A stretch of DNA of 16,518 nt from Spirochaetota bacterium (GCA_017998475.1 JAGODA010000030.1:1-16518), one strand, 5' to 3'. Shown: positions 6,796 through 14,061, counted from the stretch's first letter. Program-made: numbers and translations. The notes: generated by a model from the letters alone, not told the origin.

Positions 6796-6817
6796 TTAAA
6801 TTAATGGGCACTTTCGA

Positions 6818-6846
6818 TTGACAAATATGAAAATAATCTCTAGGGT
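6818..6846 (+). promoter_or_regulatory. Candidate promoter for the phenylacetate-CoA ligase operon
   Basis: A perfect TTGACA (6818-6823), a 17-nt AT-rich spacer, then TAGGGT (6841-6846). The expected start near 6853 leaves a leader of about 90 nt before the ATG at 6943. The -35 and spacing are good; the -10 matches consensus only at T, A and the last T. Confidence 0.5.
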
Positions 6847-6942
6847 ACTCTCCCTCCTTTCTCGATAGAAATACGTCCCGGCACGTCCGCGCGGGGACGC
6901 GCGAAGAAAGTGGAATAACTACCAGCGGTACGAGGTCAGGCC

Positions 6943-8247
6943 ATGTTCAACAAGGAATTCGAAGCGATGCAATTATCCAGATTGAGGGAGCTCCAGCTCG
7001 AGCGGCTGCGATGGTCGGTAAAGCACGCCTACGACAACGTTCCCTTTTACCGGCAGTCGTTCGACGCGGCGGGATTCAAGCCCGAGCAGCTCAAAACGCT
7101 CGACGACCTGCGCAGGGTGCCCTTTCTCATGAAACAGAACATGCGCGACGCGTACCCGTTCGGGCTCTTCGCCGTGCCGATGGAAAAGGTCGTTCGCATA
7201 CACTCCTCGTCCGGGACCACGGGAAACGCGACCGTGGTAGGGTACACCAGAAACGACATAGAGATATGGGCCGAGGTGATGGCTCGAACCATCGCCTGCG
7301 CCGGAGGATCGTCGAAGGACGTGGTGCAGGTGGCGTACGGCTACGGGCTCTTTACCGGAGGCCTCGGGGCGCATTACGGCGCGGAAAAGATCGGGGCCAC
7401 CGTTGTCCCCATCTCCGGCGGGAACACGGAGCGCCAGCTCATGCTGATTAAGGACTTCGGAACAACCATGCTCGCCTGTACGCCGAGCTACGCGATCAAC
7501 ATGGCCGACCACGTCGAAAAGAACCGGCCCGATTACGATTTCCGGAAAACCAAACTGAGGGCGGGAATCTTCGGTGCGGAGCCGTGGACCGAGCAGATGC
7601 GCACCGAGATCGAGAGCCGCATGGGAATCGACGCCTTCGACATCTACGGCCTTTCCGAGGTGATAGGCCCCGGCGTTTCCTGCGAGTGCAGCGCCAAGTC
7701 GGGCCTGCACGTGTTCGAGGACCACTTCTATGTCGAGGTCATCGATCCCGAAAGCGGCGAGGCGCTCCCCGAGGGAGAGAAGGGCGAGATCGTCTACACC
7801 TCGCTCACCAAGGAGGCATGCCCTGTCATCCGCTACCGCTCGCGCGACATCACCCGCCTGTACCGCACGCCGTGCTCCTGCGGGCGGACGCTGGTCAAGA
7901 TGGAAAAGGTCACCGGCCGCTCGGACGACATGCTCATCATCCGCGGCGTGAACGTCTTCCCGACCCAGATAGAGGCCGTGCTCATGGAGGTCGAGGGGAC
8001 CGAGCCGCATTACCAGATCATCGTGGATCGCAAGGAGGCGCTGGACGACATCGAGGTGATGGTCGAGGTGAACGAAAGACTATTCTCCGACGAGCTGAAG
8101 GTGATGAACCAGCTTGCCGCGCGCATCAGGCAGAGAATGCAGAGCGTGCTCGGTATTTCGGCCAAGGTGACGCTGGTGGAGCCGAAAACTCTGGCCAGAA
8201 GCGAAGGCAAGGCGGTACGGGTGGTGGACAGACGGAAACTGAAATAG
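6943..8247 (+). CDS. paaK: Phenylacetate-CoA ligase (AMP-forming, PaaK family)
   Basis: This 434-residue adenylate-forming enzyme activates phenylacetate or a related arylacetate to its CoA thioester with ATP giving AMP and pyrophosphate. The opening (LQLERLRWSVKHAYDNVPFY) is typical of PaaK. The nucleotide-binding loop is SSSGTTGNATVVGYT (residues 88-102), followed by FDIYGLSEVIGPGV, the YRSRDIT motif and the hinge GRSDDMLIIRGVNVFPTQIE. The C-terminal domain ends with a lysine in RSEGKAVRVVD, in the position of the catalytic adenylation lysine. A Cys pair sits in TPCSCGRTLVKM. Length and motifs match the family throughout. Co-location with iorA/iorB-like genes and a tandem-ACT gene points to aromatic amino acid metabolism rather than the aerobic paa pathway, whose other genes are absent here. 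The start at 6943 is preceded by GAGGTC. Confidence 0.93.
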   Translation: MFNKEFEAMQLSRLRELQLERLRWSVKHAYDNVPFYRQSFDAAGFKPEQLKTLDDLRRVPFLMKQNMRDAYPFGLFAVPMEKVVRIHSSSGTTGNATVVGYTRNDIEIWAEVMARTIACAGGSSKDVVQVAYGYGLFTGGLGAHYGAEKIGATVVPISGGNTERQLMLIKDFGTTMLACTPSYAINMADHVEKNRPDYDFRKTKLRAGIFGAEPWTEQMRTEIESRMGIDAFDIYGLSEVIGPGVSCECSAKSGLHVFEDHFYVEVIDPESGEALPEGEKGEIVYTSLTKEACPVIRYRSRDITRLYRTPCSCGRTLVKMEKVTGRSDDMLIIRGVNVFPTQIEAVLMEVEGTEPHYQIIVDRKEALDDIEVMVEVNERLFSDELKVMNQLAARIRQRMQSVLGISAKVTLVEPKTLARSEGKAVRVVDRRKLK

Positions 8248-8248
8248 G

Positions 8249-8269
8249 CCCCGGGTGAACTTACCGGGG
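8249..8269 (+). other. Intercistronic hairpin between paaK and the ACT gene
   Basis: CCCCGG (8249-8254) and CCGGGG (8264-8269) form a perfect 6-bp GC stem with a 9-nt loop, starting one base after the paaK stop codon (TAG, 8245-8247). No T-run follows, so complete termination is unlikely. It may stabilise the upstream mRNA or lower read-through into the downstream genes. Confidence 0.4.
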
Positions 8270-8294
8270 ACGATCCCACATACAGGAGGCGGTC

Positions 8295-8726
8295 ATGAAT
8301 ATCACGCAGCTTTCACTTTTCCTCGAGAACAAGCCGGGCAGGCTTCAGAGCGCGCTTAAAGTGCTTGCCGGAAAAAACATCAACATACGCACGCTCACCA
8401 TCGCCGAGGTGACGGATTTCGGTATCGTCCGGATGATCGTGAACAATCCGGACGGCGCGGCCCGGGCCCTGCGCGAAAACCATTTCACCTGCTCCACGAC
8501 GGAGGTGCTGGCCATCGAGATTCCCGACGAGCCCGGCGCGCTCGAAAAGGCCCTGGAGGCGTTTTCGCGGCACAGCCTGAACATCGAATACATGTACGCG
8601 TTCACCGAAAAAAGGAATGACAGGGCCGTCATGATTTTTAGATTTGATGATATCGAAGCGGCCAAAAAGGCGCTGGCCGGCGAGGGGTACCAGATCGTAA
8701 AGAAAATCGACATTATCGGAGAATGA
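8295..8726 (+). CDS. Tandem ACT-domain protein, probable amino-acid sensor
   Basis: This 143-residue protein is two ACT domains and nothing else. The first (about residues 4-66) has LFLENKPGRLQSALKVLAGK followed by NINIRTLTIAEVTDFGIVR. The second (about 71-140) repeats the pattern with IPDEPGALEKALEAFSRHSL and NIEYMYAFTE. The P-G-x-L turn, present in both copies, is the usual amino-acid binding site at the domain interface. Stand-alone tandem ACT proteins are often encoded beside phenylacetate-CoA ligase and indolepyruvate oxidoreductase genes, as here. Binding of an aromatic amino acid and allosteric control of a neighbour are likely but not shown. AGGAGG (8283-8288) precedes the ATG by six bases. 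The stop is four bases before the next start codon, so the operon is tight. Confidence 0.9.
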   Translation: MNITQLSLFLENKPGRLQSALKVLAGKNINIRTLTIAEVTDFGIVRMIVNNPDGAARALRENHFTCSTTEVLAIEIPDEPGALEKALEAFSRHSLNIEYMYAFTEKRNDRAVMIFRFDDIEAAKKALAGEGYQIVKKIDIIGE

Positions 8727-8729
8727 CCA

Positions 8730-10283
8730 ATGCCTAAAAAGGTAATGCTGGGGAACGAGGCCATCGCGCGCGGCGCCTGGGAGGCCGGCTGCCGGGTGGC
8801 GGCCGCGTATCCCGGAACGCCGAGCACCGAGATCCTCGAGGCGATCGCCGCGGACTATCGCGAGATTTACGCCCAGTGGTCGCCCAACGAGAAGGTGGCC
8901 CTCGAGGTGGTTGCCGGTGCGTCGGTCGCCGGAGCGCGCTCCATGGCGGCGATGAAGCACGTCGGGCTCAACGTGGCGGCCGATCCGCTTTTCACCTTCT
9001 CGTACACGGGGGCCAACGGCGGTTTCGTCATCATCAACGCCGACGACCCCGGCGCATGGAGTTCGCAGAACGAGCAGGACAACCGGCATTACGCGCGCGC
9101 GGCCAAGGTGCCCATGATCGAGCCGACCAGCCCGGCCGAGGCCAAGGAATATACGCGGATGGCCTTCGACATATCGGAACAGTTCGACCGGCCGGTTATC
9201 GTGCGCATCACCACGCGCATCGCCCATTCGCAGGGAGTGGTGGAACTCGGCGAGCGCAGGGAATCGGAGCTTCGGCCGTTCGAGCGGAACCCCCAGAAGT
9301 ACGTTATGATCCCGGCGCACGCGCGCCCGCGCCATCGCTTCATCGAGGAGCAGATGCCGAAGCTGAAGGAGTTTTCCGAAAACTCCCCGCTGAACACAAT
9401 AGAATGGAAAAATAAAAAACGCGGCATCATCGCCGACGGGGTGGCCTACCAGTACGTTAAAGAGGTCTGCCCGGACGATTCGGTTCTGAAGATCGGGTTT
9501 ATCTGGCCGCTCCCGGACAGGGTCATACGCGAATTCGCCGAAGGCGTGGAGGAGCTTTACGTGGTAGAGGAGCTCGATCCGTTCATAGAAGACTACGTCC
9601 GCGCTATGGGGTATAAAGTGACCGGCAAAGAGCTCGTCCCGATACTGGGAGAGCTCACTCCCGAAATAGTGGACATGGCGCTCAATAAAAAGCGCCCGGC
9701 AAGCGACATACCGGCATACACGTCGAAGATTCCCGGAAGGCCGCCGGCGCTCTGCAAGGGCTGTCCGCACGGTTTCGTGTTCGAGGTGCTCAAGAAGCTC
9801 GATGTGGTCGTCAACGGCGACATCGGCTGTTACACGCTCGCGGTGCTCCCTCCCTACTCGGCCATGCACAGCCAGGGATGCATGGGGGCGAGTATCGGCA
9901 TGCACACGGGCTTCGAGAAGGCCAGGCCCGAGATGGCCGGAAAATCGGTCGCGGTGATCGGCGACTCCACCTTCATCCATTCGGGCATAACCCCGCTCAT
10001 CGACCTGGTCTACAACAAGGGGACCGGCACGGTGCTCATCCTCGACAACCGTGTGACCGCCATGACGGGCCACCAGGAAAATCCCGCCACCGGCGTCACG
10101 CTGATGGGCGAGGAGACGCACGAGCTCGATCTCGAGCTTCTGTGCAGGGCGGTCGGCGTGAAGCGCGTGCGGAAGGTCGATCCGAAGAACATGGACGAGT
10201 TCGAGAAGACCGTCCGCGAGGAGCTCGAGGCGCGCGAGCCCTCGGTGATCATCTCATCCAGAAAATGCATACTGACGAAGTGA
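8730..10283 (+). CDS. iorA: Indolepyruvate:ferredoxin oxidoreductase alpha-like subunit lacking the C-terminal ferredoxin domain
   Basis: With the next gene this should oxidatively decarboxylate arylpyruvates to arylacetyl-CoA using thiamine diphosphate. The N-terminal pyrimidine-binding half has GNEAIARGAWEAGCRVAAAY, PGTPSTEI and ADPLFTFSYTGANGGFVI (about 7-105). The central region (about 210-330) is the domain II-type part. The C-terminal half has the CKGCPH motif (Cys342, Cys345), GDIGCYTL (from Gly363) and the ThDP signature GDSTFIHSG (Gly411) with LDNRVTAMTGHQENP. The protein stops at 517 residues, with PSVIISSRKCILTK. Usual IorA is about 590-640 residues because two [4Fe-4S] clusters follow this point; that cysteine-rich domain is absent, and the next gene starts seven bases later, leaving no room for a frameshifted remnant. 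The start lies four bases after the ACT stop. Confidence 0.88.
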   Translation: MPKKVMLGNEAIARGAWEAGCRVAAAYPGTPSTEILEAIAADYREIYAQWSPNEKVALEVVAGASVAGARSMAAMKHVGLNVAADPLFTFSYTGANGGFVIINADDPGAWSSQNEQDNRHYARAAKVPMIEPTSPAEAKEYTRMAFDISEQFDRPVIVRITTRIAHSQGVVELGERRESELRPFERNPQKYVMIPAHARPRHRFIEEQMPKLKEFSENSPLNTIEWKNKKRGIIADGVAYQYVKEVCPDDSVLKIGFIWPLPDRVIREFAEGVEELYVVEELDPFIEDYVRAMGYKVTGKELVPILGELTPEIVDMALNKKRPASDIPAYTSKIPGRPPALCKGCPHGFVFEVLKKLDVVVNGDIGCYTLAVLPPYSAMHSQGCMGASIGMHTGFEKARPEMAGKSVAVIGDSTFIHSGITPLIDLVYNKGTGTVLILDNRVTAMTGHQENPATGVTLMGEETHELDLELLCRAVGVKRVRKVDPKNMDEFEKTVREELEAREPSVIISSRKCILTK

Positions 10284-10290
10284 GGCCGCT

Positions 10291-10866
10291 ATGAAAAACG
10301 TGATTTTCGCCGGAGTCGGCGGTCAGGGGGTCATCCTCGCGAGCAAGATTCTGATGGAGGCGGCCATGGCCGCCGGATACGACGTGAAGGAGTCCGAGGT
10401 GCACGGCATGGCCCAGCGCGGCGGAAGCGTCGACTGCCACGTGCGCTACGGCGAGAAGGTCTACTCGCCCCTCATCGAGAAGGGAACGGCCGACTTCGTC
10501 GTGTGCCTGGAGCTCCTGGAGACCATGCGCAAGCTGGAATACCTGAAAAGCGACGGCATGATCATCGTCAACCGGGAGAAGATCGACCCGGCGCCGGTTG
10601 CCGCGGGGCTGGAGAAATACCCCCCCGACATAGAGGACTGGCTGAAGGCGAACGTAAAGAAGCACCTGGTGCTCGACACGAAGGAGGCGCTGAAGGAGGC
10701 GGGAAGCGCCAAGGCGCTCAACATCGTGATGCTCGGCGCGCTCTCCAATTACCTGGAGTTTACGGACGAACAGTGGGCGAGCGCGATCCGCTCGCTCGTA
10801 AAGGAGAAGTTTGTCGAAATGAACCTCAAGGCGTTCGCCCTGGGAAAGGGCCTGGTCGCCCGATAA
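10291..10866 (+). CDS. iorB: Indolepyruvate oxidoreductase beta-like subunit (2-oxoacid:acceptor oxidoreductase gamma-type domain)
   Basis: This 191-residue protein is the usual length of IorB. It opens with NVIFAGVGGQGVILASKIL, the glycine-rich motif of the CoA-interacting gamma domain of 2-oxoacid:ferredoxin oxidoreductases. It continues with SEVHGMAQRGGSVDCHVRYG (about residues 36-55), a near-invariant family signature, and ADFVVCLELLETMR. It should pair with the preceding alpha-like subunit and complete the CoA-dependent half-reaction. No Fe-S cysteine motif is present, so it does not replace the ferredoxin domain missing from the alpha-like subunit. It begins seven bases after that gene. 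The following lipoprotein gene starts 34 nt downstream with no terminator between, so co-transcription is possible. Confidence 0.9.
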   Translation: MKNVIFAGVGGQGVILASKILMEAAMAAGYDVKESEVHGMAQRGGSVDCHVRYGEKVYSPLIEKGTADFVVCLELLETMRKLEYLKSDGMIIVNREKIDPAPVAAGLEKYPPDIEDWLKANVKKHLVLDTKEALKEAGSAKALNIVMLGALSNYLEFTDEQWASAIRSLVKEKFVEMNLKAFALGKGLVAR

Positions 10867-10900
10867 CGGCCGCTCGCGGCGGAGGATGAAGGGGAAGCGC

Positions 10901-11551
10901 ATGAAGAGTTACGGAGCACTCGGATATTTCGCAGGCGTCGTCGCGATAGCGGCCGCGGCGGCATTCACATCATGCTCGACGTATTCGGTCTCGAAGGAGA
11001 TGTCGAGCGGGAGCGCGCTTGGAAAAATGAAAAGCGCGTGCGTGGTGCTCCGGCTTTCGCGGAACAGCCGGATAGAGCGGGAGGAGCAGACCAGGAACCT
11101 CGCCAGCTGGCTCTCCGCGGCGAAACAGACGAAAAAGCTCGCGGTACTCTCCTCCTGCGACGATGGCGTGTGCTCCTACACGGGACAGGACGACCGCTTC
11201 TACCAGGTGGACGGCGACGGCCGCTTTTTGAAATACAAGGCCGCCGGTGTGGTGAACGAGTACGTCCGCGCGAACGAGGCCGGCCTGAGAAAGATACTCG
11301 CCGATAACGGCTGCGACGGAATCATCATCTACGAGGTCTACGGGGTCATCGCGCTCGAGATGCAGTTTTTCGATTTCGATTCGGTTGTATGCGTGCTCGA
11401 CCGCGAGCTGAAACCGGTCTATCTGGACCGCCAGTTCGATTCGTACAATGTCGACGAGATCAGCGCCGCGCGGGTCCGCCAGCAGCTTCTCGACCGCGTG
11501 AGCGAGCGCCTGGTGAACGCCCTCGACGACATGGGATTCCTGCGGCGCTGA
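10901..11551 (+). CDS. Putative lipoprotein, family not recognised
   Basis: I do not recognise the family of this 216-residue protein. It begins with a basic residue and a hydrophobic stretch, MKSYGALGYFAGVVAIAAAA, followed by AFTSCS. Cys25 is a plausible lipidation site; F-T-S-C departs from the strict L-x-A/G-C lipobox and resembles the relaxed lipoboxes of spirochaetes. The mature part has mixed charge. It contains a Cys pair in SSCDDGVCSY, a GCDGIIIYEVYGVIAL stretch and an acidic/basic C-terminal helix (ARVRQQLLDRVSERLVNALD). An upstream ATG (10886) abuts GGAGG with almost no spacer, while AAGGGGA (10889-10895) is five bases from ATG 10901, so the latter is preferred. The stop lies four bases before the radical SAM start, so the two genes are probably coupled. 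Confidence 0.7.
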   Translation: MKSYGALGYFAGVVAIAAAAAFTSCSTYSVSKEMSSGSALGKMKSACVVLRLSRNSRIEREEQTRNLASWLSAAKQTKKLAVLSSCDDGVCSYTGQDDRFYQVDGDGRFLKYKAAGVVNEYVRANEAGLRKILADNGCDGIIIYEVYGVIALEMQFFDFDSVVCVLDRELKPVYLDRQFDSYNVDEISAARVRQQLLDRVSERLVNALDDMGFLRR

Positions 11552-11555
11552 TCCC

Positions 11556-12533
11556 ATGCGCTCGCCTTTCACTCCCGGCACGGAGCGGCCGTGCCACTAC
11601 CGGGAGCTTTTCGTCGCCTCCAACGGGGACGTTTATCCCTGCTGTCTCACCTGGAACAAGCCCGCGCTGCGCATAGGCCACATCACCGACCCCGATCTTG
11701 AGGAGCGCCTGCTCTCCTTCGACGGGTCGTGCCGGTGTTCCTCCTTCACGCTGAGGAAAGGAAAGCCGTCCGACAAACGCGAGTACAAGCTGAACGTCGA
11801 AACGGGCCTCGCCTGCAACGGACGCTGCGCCATGTGCTGCGTCGACGCCCCTTCTTCGCACAGCCCGTACCTGTATTACGGGGAACTCGACCGGCTCATC
11901 GAAACCCTGCCCGCCATCAATCACCTGGTGGTCCAGGGCGGCGAGGTGCTCATCCAGAAGAAGACCATGGACTGGCTTCGCGCGCTTTCACTGAGGCGGC
12001 CGGAAATCCCCCTGGCACTCATCACGAACGGGAACGTGGAAGCGGATACGGTGCCGTTCGTCGAGTCGCTTTTTTTCAACGTGCTGGTGTCGGTGTACGG
12101 CTTCCAGGACGAGACCTACCGGAGCATCACCCGCATGGAGCTTGAAAAAACCCGCCGCTTCGCGGAACTCCTCGTCACACGAAGCAAGACCACGGTGCAC
12201 CTGAAGTACCTCGTTACCCCCCTCAACCTCCACGAGCTTCCGCTCTTCCTGCGCTGGGCGATCGCGCTCGGTCCCGAAACGATCTCGGTGATCGACTCGA
12301 ACACCGCTCTCTACATCAACAGTGACACGCCCGACCGCTACTGGAGTGTCATCTTGGAGCGCACGGGCCGGGCGGTGCGTTCCGTCCTTTCCGGGGAATC
12401 GGACCGGCTTGCCGGTTCGGGCACCGTGGTGCTTCTCGACGCGCTTTCGCGGGAGATGTTCGGGCTCGACCAGGGCTTCGTCAAAGAGGCGGGGCTCGCG
12501 GACACGGTGCTTCCGAATCCCATGGTGGGGTGA
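11556..12533 (+). CDS. Radical SAM protein with SPASM-like cysteines N-terminal to the core
   Basis: This 325-residue protein has a radical SAM CX3CX2C motif in LACNGRCAMCC (Cys87, Cys91, Cys94) and a GGE motif in VVQGGEVLIQ (Gly128-Glu130) that binds the methionine of SAM. The later LALITNGN and HLKYLVTP strands fit the partial TIM barrel. Before the core, residues 10-64 contain Cys13, ASNGDVYPCC (Cys29, Cys30; Gly24-x4-Cys) and SCRCSSF (Cys59, Cys61). These look like part of a SPASM/twitch auxiliary-cluster domain, which normally follows the barrel; here it precedes it. The C-terminal 100 residues lack cysteines. It probably catalyses a radical reaction on a protein or peptide, but the substrate is unknown. 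There is no good ribosome binding site, so translation likely depends on the lipoprotein gene ending four bases upstream. Confidence 0.8.
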   Translation: MRSPFTPGTERPCHYRELFVASNGDVYPCCLTWNKPALRIGHITDPDLEERLLSFDGSCRCSSFTLRKGKPSDKREYKLNVETGLACNGRCAMCCVDAPSSHSPYLYYGELDRLIETLPAINHLVVQGGEVLIQKKTMDWLRALSLRRPEIPLALITNGNVEADTVPFVESLFFNVLVSVYGFQDETYRSITRMELEKTRRFAELLVTRSKTTVHLKYLVTPLNLHELPLFLRWAIALGPETISVIDSNTALYINSDTPDRYWSVILERTGRAVRSVLSGESDRLAGSGTVVLLDALSREMFGLDQGFVKEAGLADTVLPNPMVG

Positions 12534-12658
12534 CGAACCGCGCGGCGACCGTCCCGCCGGTGTGCCTTCGATACGGTGAAATGGTTGGCGGCCACACGCT
12601 CTTGTGTCCTGAATAGAAGATACTCAAAATTCCCCGAAGAATTTATTATCGCCAGATT

Positions 12659-12686
12659 TTGACTTTCCCCGACTTGAGCGTATATT
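12659..12686 (+). promoter_or_regulatory. Candidate promoter for the DoxX gene
   Basis: TTGACT (12659-12664) and TATATT (12681-12686) are separated by 16 nt. The predicted start near 12693 leaves a leader of about 105 nt before the ATG at 12800. The remainder of the 12534-12799 gap shows no clear gene or terminator. Confidence 0.5.
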
Positions 12687-12799
12687 GGTATATCGCGATT
12701 CTGACAAAAGGATGTCGCTCAACCTTGCAGTCTGAGAGTGGAGCCGGCCATTCCGGAGATCACGCGTTATATTCCGGCAAGCGACCGGCGGAGGAAAAA

Positions 12800-13258
12800 A
12801 TGAAAAAATTGATAGAACGATTAATTTCCACAAACGACGACGCCGGCCTCCTGATTGCCCGGACAATGCTCGGTATTGTGATGATTCCGCACGGCGCACA
12901 GAAGCTGTTGGGAATCTTCGGCGGGGCCGGTTTCGGCGCCTCAATGGGATACTTCACCTCGACGGGAATTCCCGCGCCGGTGGCCTTCCTGGTGATAATG
13001 GCCGAATCACTGGGGGCGCTGGCGCTGGTGCTCGGCTTTTTCGGCCGGTTCATGGCGTTCGGCATCGGCCTGGACATGCTGGGAGCGATACTGATCGTTC
13101 ATCTGCCCCATGGCTTTTTCATGAACTGGTACGGGGCTCAGGCCGGGGAGGGTTTCGAATACCATCTGCTGGCCATCGCGCTGTCGCTGGTGATCATCAT
13201 CGGCGGGAGCGGAAAGCTTTCAGTGGACCGCTTGCTTCACGGATTGATGCGGAGGTGA
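12800..13258 (+). CDS. DoxX family membrane protein
   Basis: This 152-residue protein has four hydrophobic segments (about 15-35, 52-72, 75-98, 117-137) and the DoxX family pattern. ARTMLGIVMIPHGAQKLLG comes near the start and is followed by FGGAGFGASMGYF. IPAPVAFLVIMAESLGALAL, GFFGRFMA and GFEYHLLAIALSL come later. DoxX-type proteins are inner-membrane proteins linked in various bacteria to quinone-dependent or redox-stress functions; the reaction here cannot be told. The start is fixed by GGAGG (12790-12794), five bases before ATG 12800. The frame is open back to 12659, but the upstream residues do not resemble the family and overlap the predicted promoter. It stands alone and converges on the acyltransferase gene across a 67-nt gap. 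Confidence 0.9.
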   Translation: MKKLIERLISTNDDAGLLIARTMLGIVMIPHGAQKLLGIFGGAGFGASMGYFTSTGIPAPVAFLVIMAESLGALALVLGFFGRFMAFGIGLDMLGAILIVHLPHGFFMNWYGAQAGEGFEYHLLAIALSLVIIIGGSGKLSVDRLLHGLMRR

Positions 13259-13325
13259 TGTTTGCCTCGGCGGTGCCGGGGGGCGGAGACCGGTTCCGGG
13301 AATGCGCGCGAACGCGTGAGGGACG

Positions 13326-14045
13326 TCATGCGGACAGGTTCGATTGTATCGCCCGGCGGGTTTCCGCGATCAACGCCGGAATCGCGGAATGATCGCGGCC
13401 GGCGGTTTCGATCGGGTCACCGACGGTTACGCAGATCCGCCCGGGATGAAATTCCAGGCCGCCCTTCGGGAGCACCTTCCTGCTGCCGTTGACGGTGACC
13501 GGCAGTATGGGGAAGCCGTTTTCCAGGGCCACGGCGAATCCTCCCTTTTTGAAATCGCCCAGCCGCCCGTCGGCGGAACGGGTTCCCTCGGCGAAGAACA
13601 TGACGCTCGCGCCGCGGGGAAGCCGCTCGAGACCCTTTCGGATGCTGTCGCGGGCGCTTTCGGTATTGCGCCGGTCGATGAAGATGTTCCGCGCGGCGTA
13701 CAGCGCGTAGCCGAAGAGCGGCGCCTTTAACAGCTCCTTTTTAATTATCCAGCGGAACTGCACGTCGAGCGATGTGACCAGGGCGAGGATGTCGAAGTGC
13801 GACTGGTGGTTCGAGATGATGACGTAGGATTGTCCCCTGAGTATGTTCTCCTTTCCGTTGATGCCGACGCGCGTGAACGAAACCAGCAGCATGACGCGCG
13901 CCCATATCTTCGAAATCGAGAACGCAAGGTTGCCGGTCCGGCTCAGCAGCGCGGCGAGCGTCATTGGAATGAAGAGAGCGAGCGTGCAGATTGAAGCCCA
14001 GAGGGCGAGCCAGAATATTTTAACGAAGCGGATGACGGGTTTCAT
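13326..14045 (-). CDS. plsC: 1-acyl-sn-glycerol-3-phosphate acyltransferase family protein (PlsC-like)
   Basis: This 239-residue protein should transfer an acyl chain to lysophosphatidic acid, or a related acceptor, at the inner membrane. The N-terminus (residues 7-35) is a strongly hydrophobic anchor. The catalytic HX4D box is ISNHQSHFDIL (His80, Asp85). The phosphate-binding motif is FAEGTRSADG (about 151-160), and ILPVTVNGS (about 177-185) is the fourth family block. Length and motif spacing are normal for PlsC. A GGAGAGAG ribosome binding site precedes the ATG at 14045. It lies 16 nt downstream of a small membrane protein gene on the same strand, so the two are likely co-transcribed. The family is broad and includes other lipid acyltransferases, so the symbol is tentative. 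Confidence 0.88.
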   Translation of the reverse strand: MKPVIRFVKIFWLALWASICTLALFIPMTLAALLSRTGNLAFSISKIWARVMLLVSFTRVGINGKENILRGQSYVIISNHQSHFDILALVTSLDVQFRWIIKKELLKAPLFGYALYAARNIFIDRRNTESARDSIRKGLERLPRGASVMFFAEGTRSADGRLGDFKKGGFAVALENGFPILPVTVNGSRKVLPKGGLEFHPGRICVTVGDPIETAGRDHSAIPALIAETRRAIQSNLSA

Positions 14046-14061
14046 GAGCTCTCTCCGGGAG

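Noticed and set aside
6629..6811. 60-codon minus-strand frame in the divergent spacer
   Set aside because: No ribosome binding site and no family resemblance. It crosses the folded GC-rich block and the AT-rich flank, so composition explains it.
8313..10121. Open frame of 602 codons on the minus strand
   Set aside because: It lies opposite the ACT and iorA genes, whose motifs are unmistakable. Long antisense frames are common in GC-rich coding DNA, and the translation is rich in Arg/His/Val with no recognisable motif.
12659..12799. 47-codon upstream extension of the DoxX protein
   Set aside because: The extension overlaps the predicted promoter and does not resemble DoxX. GGAGG sits five bases before ATG 12800.
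13259..13325. Intrinsic terminator between the DoxX and acyltransferase genes
   Set aside because: Only a 4-bp CGCG stem with a CGAA loop is visible (around 13306-13317) and no T-run follows on either strand.
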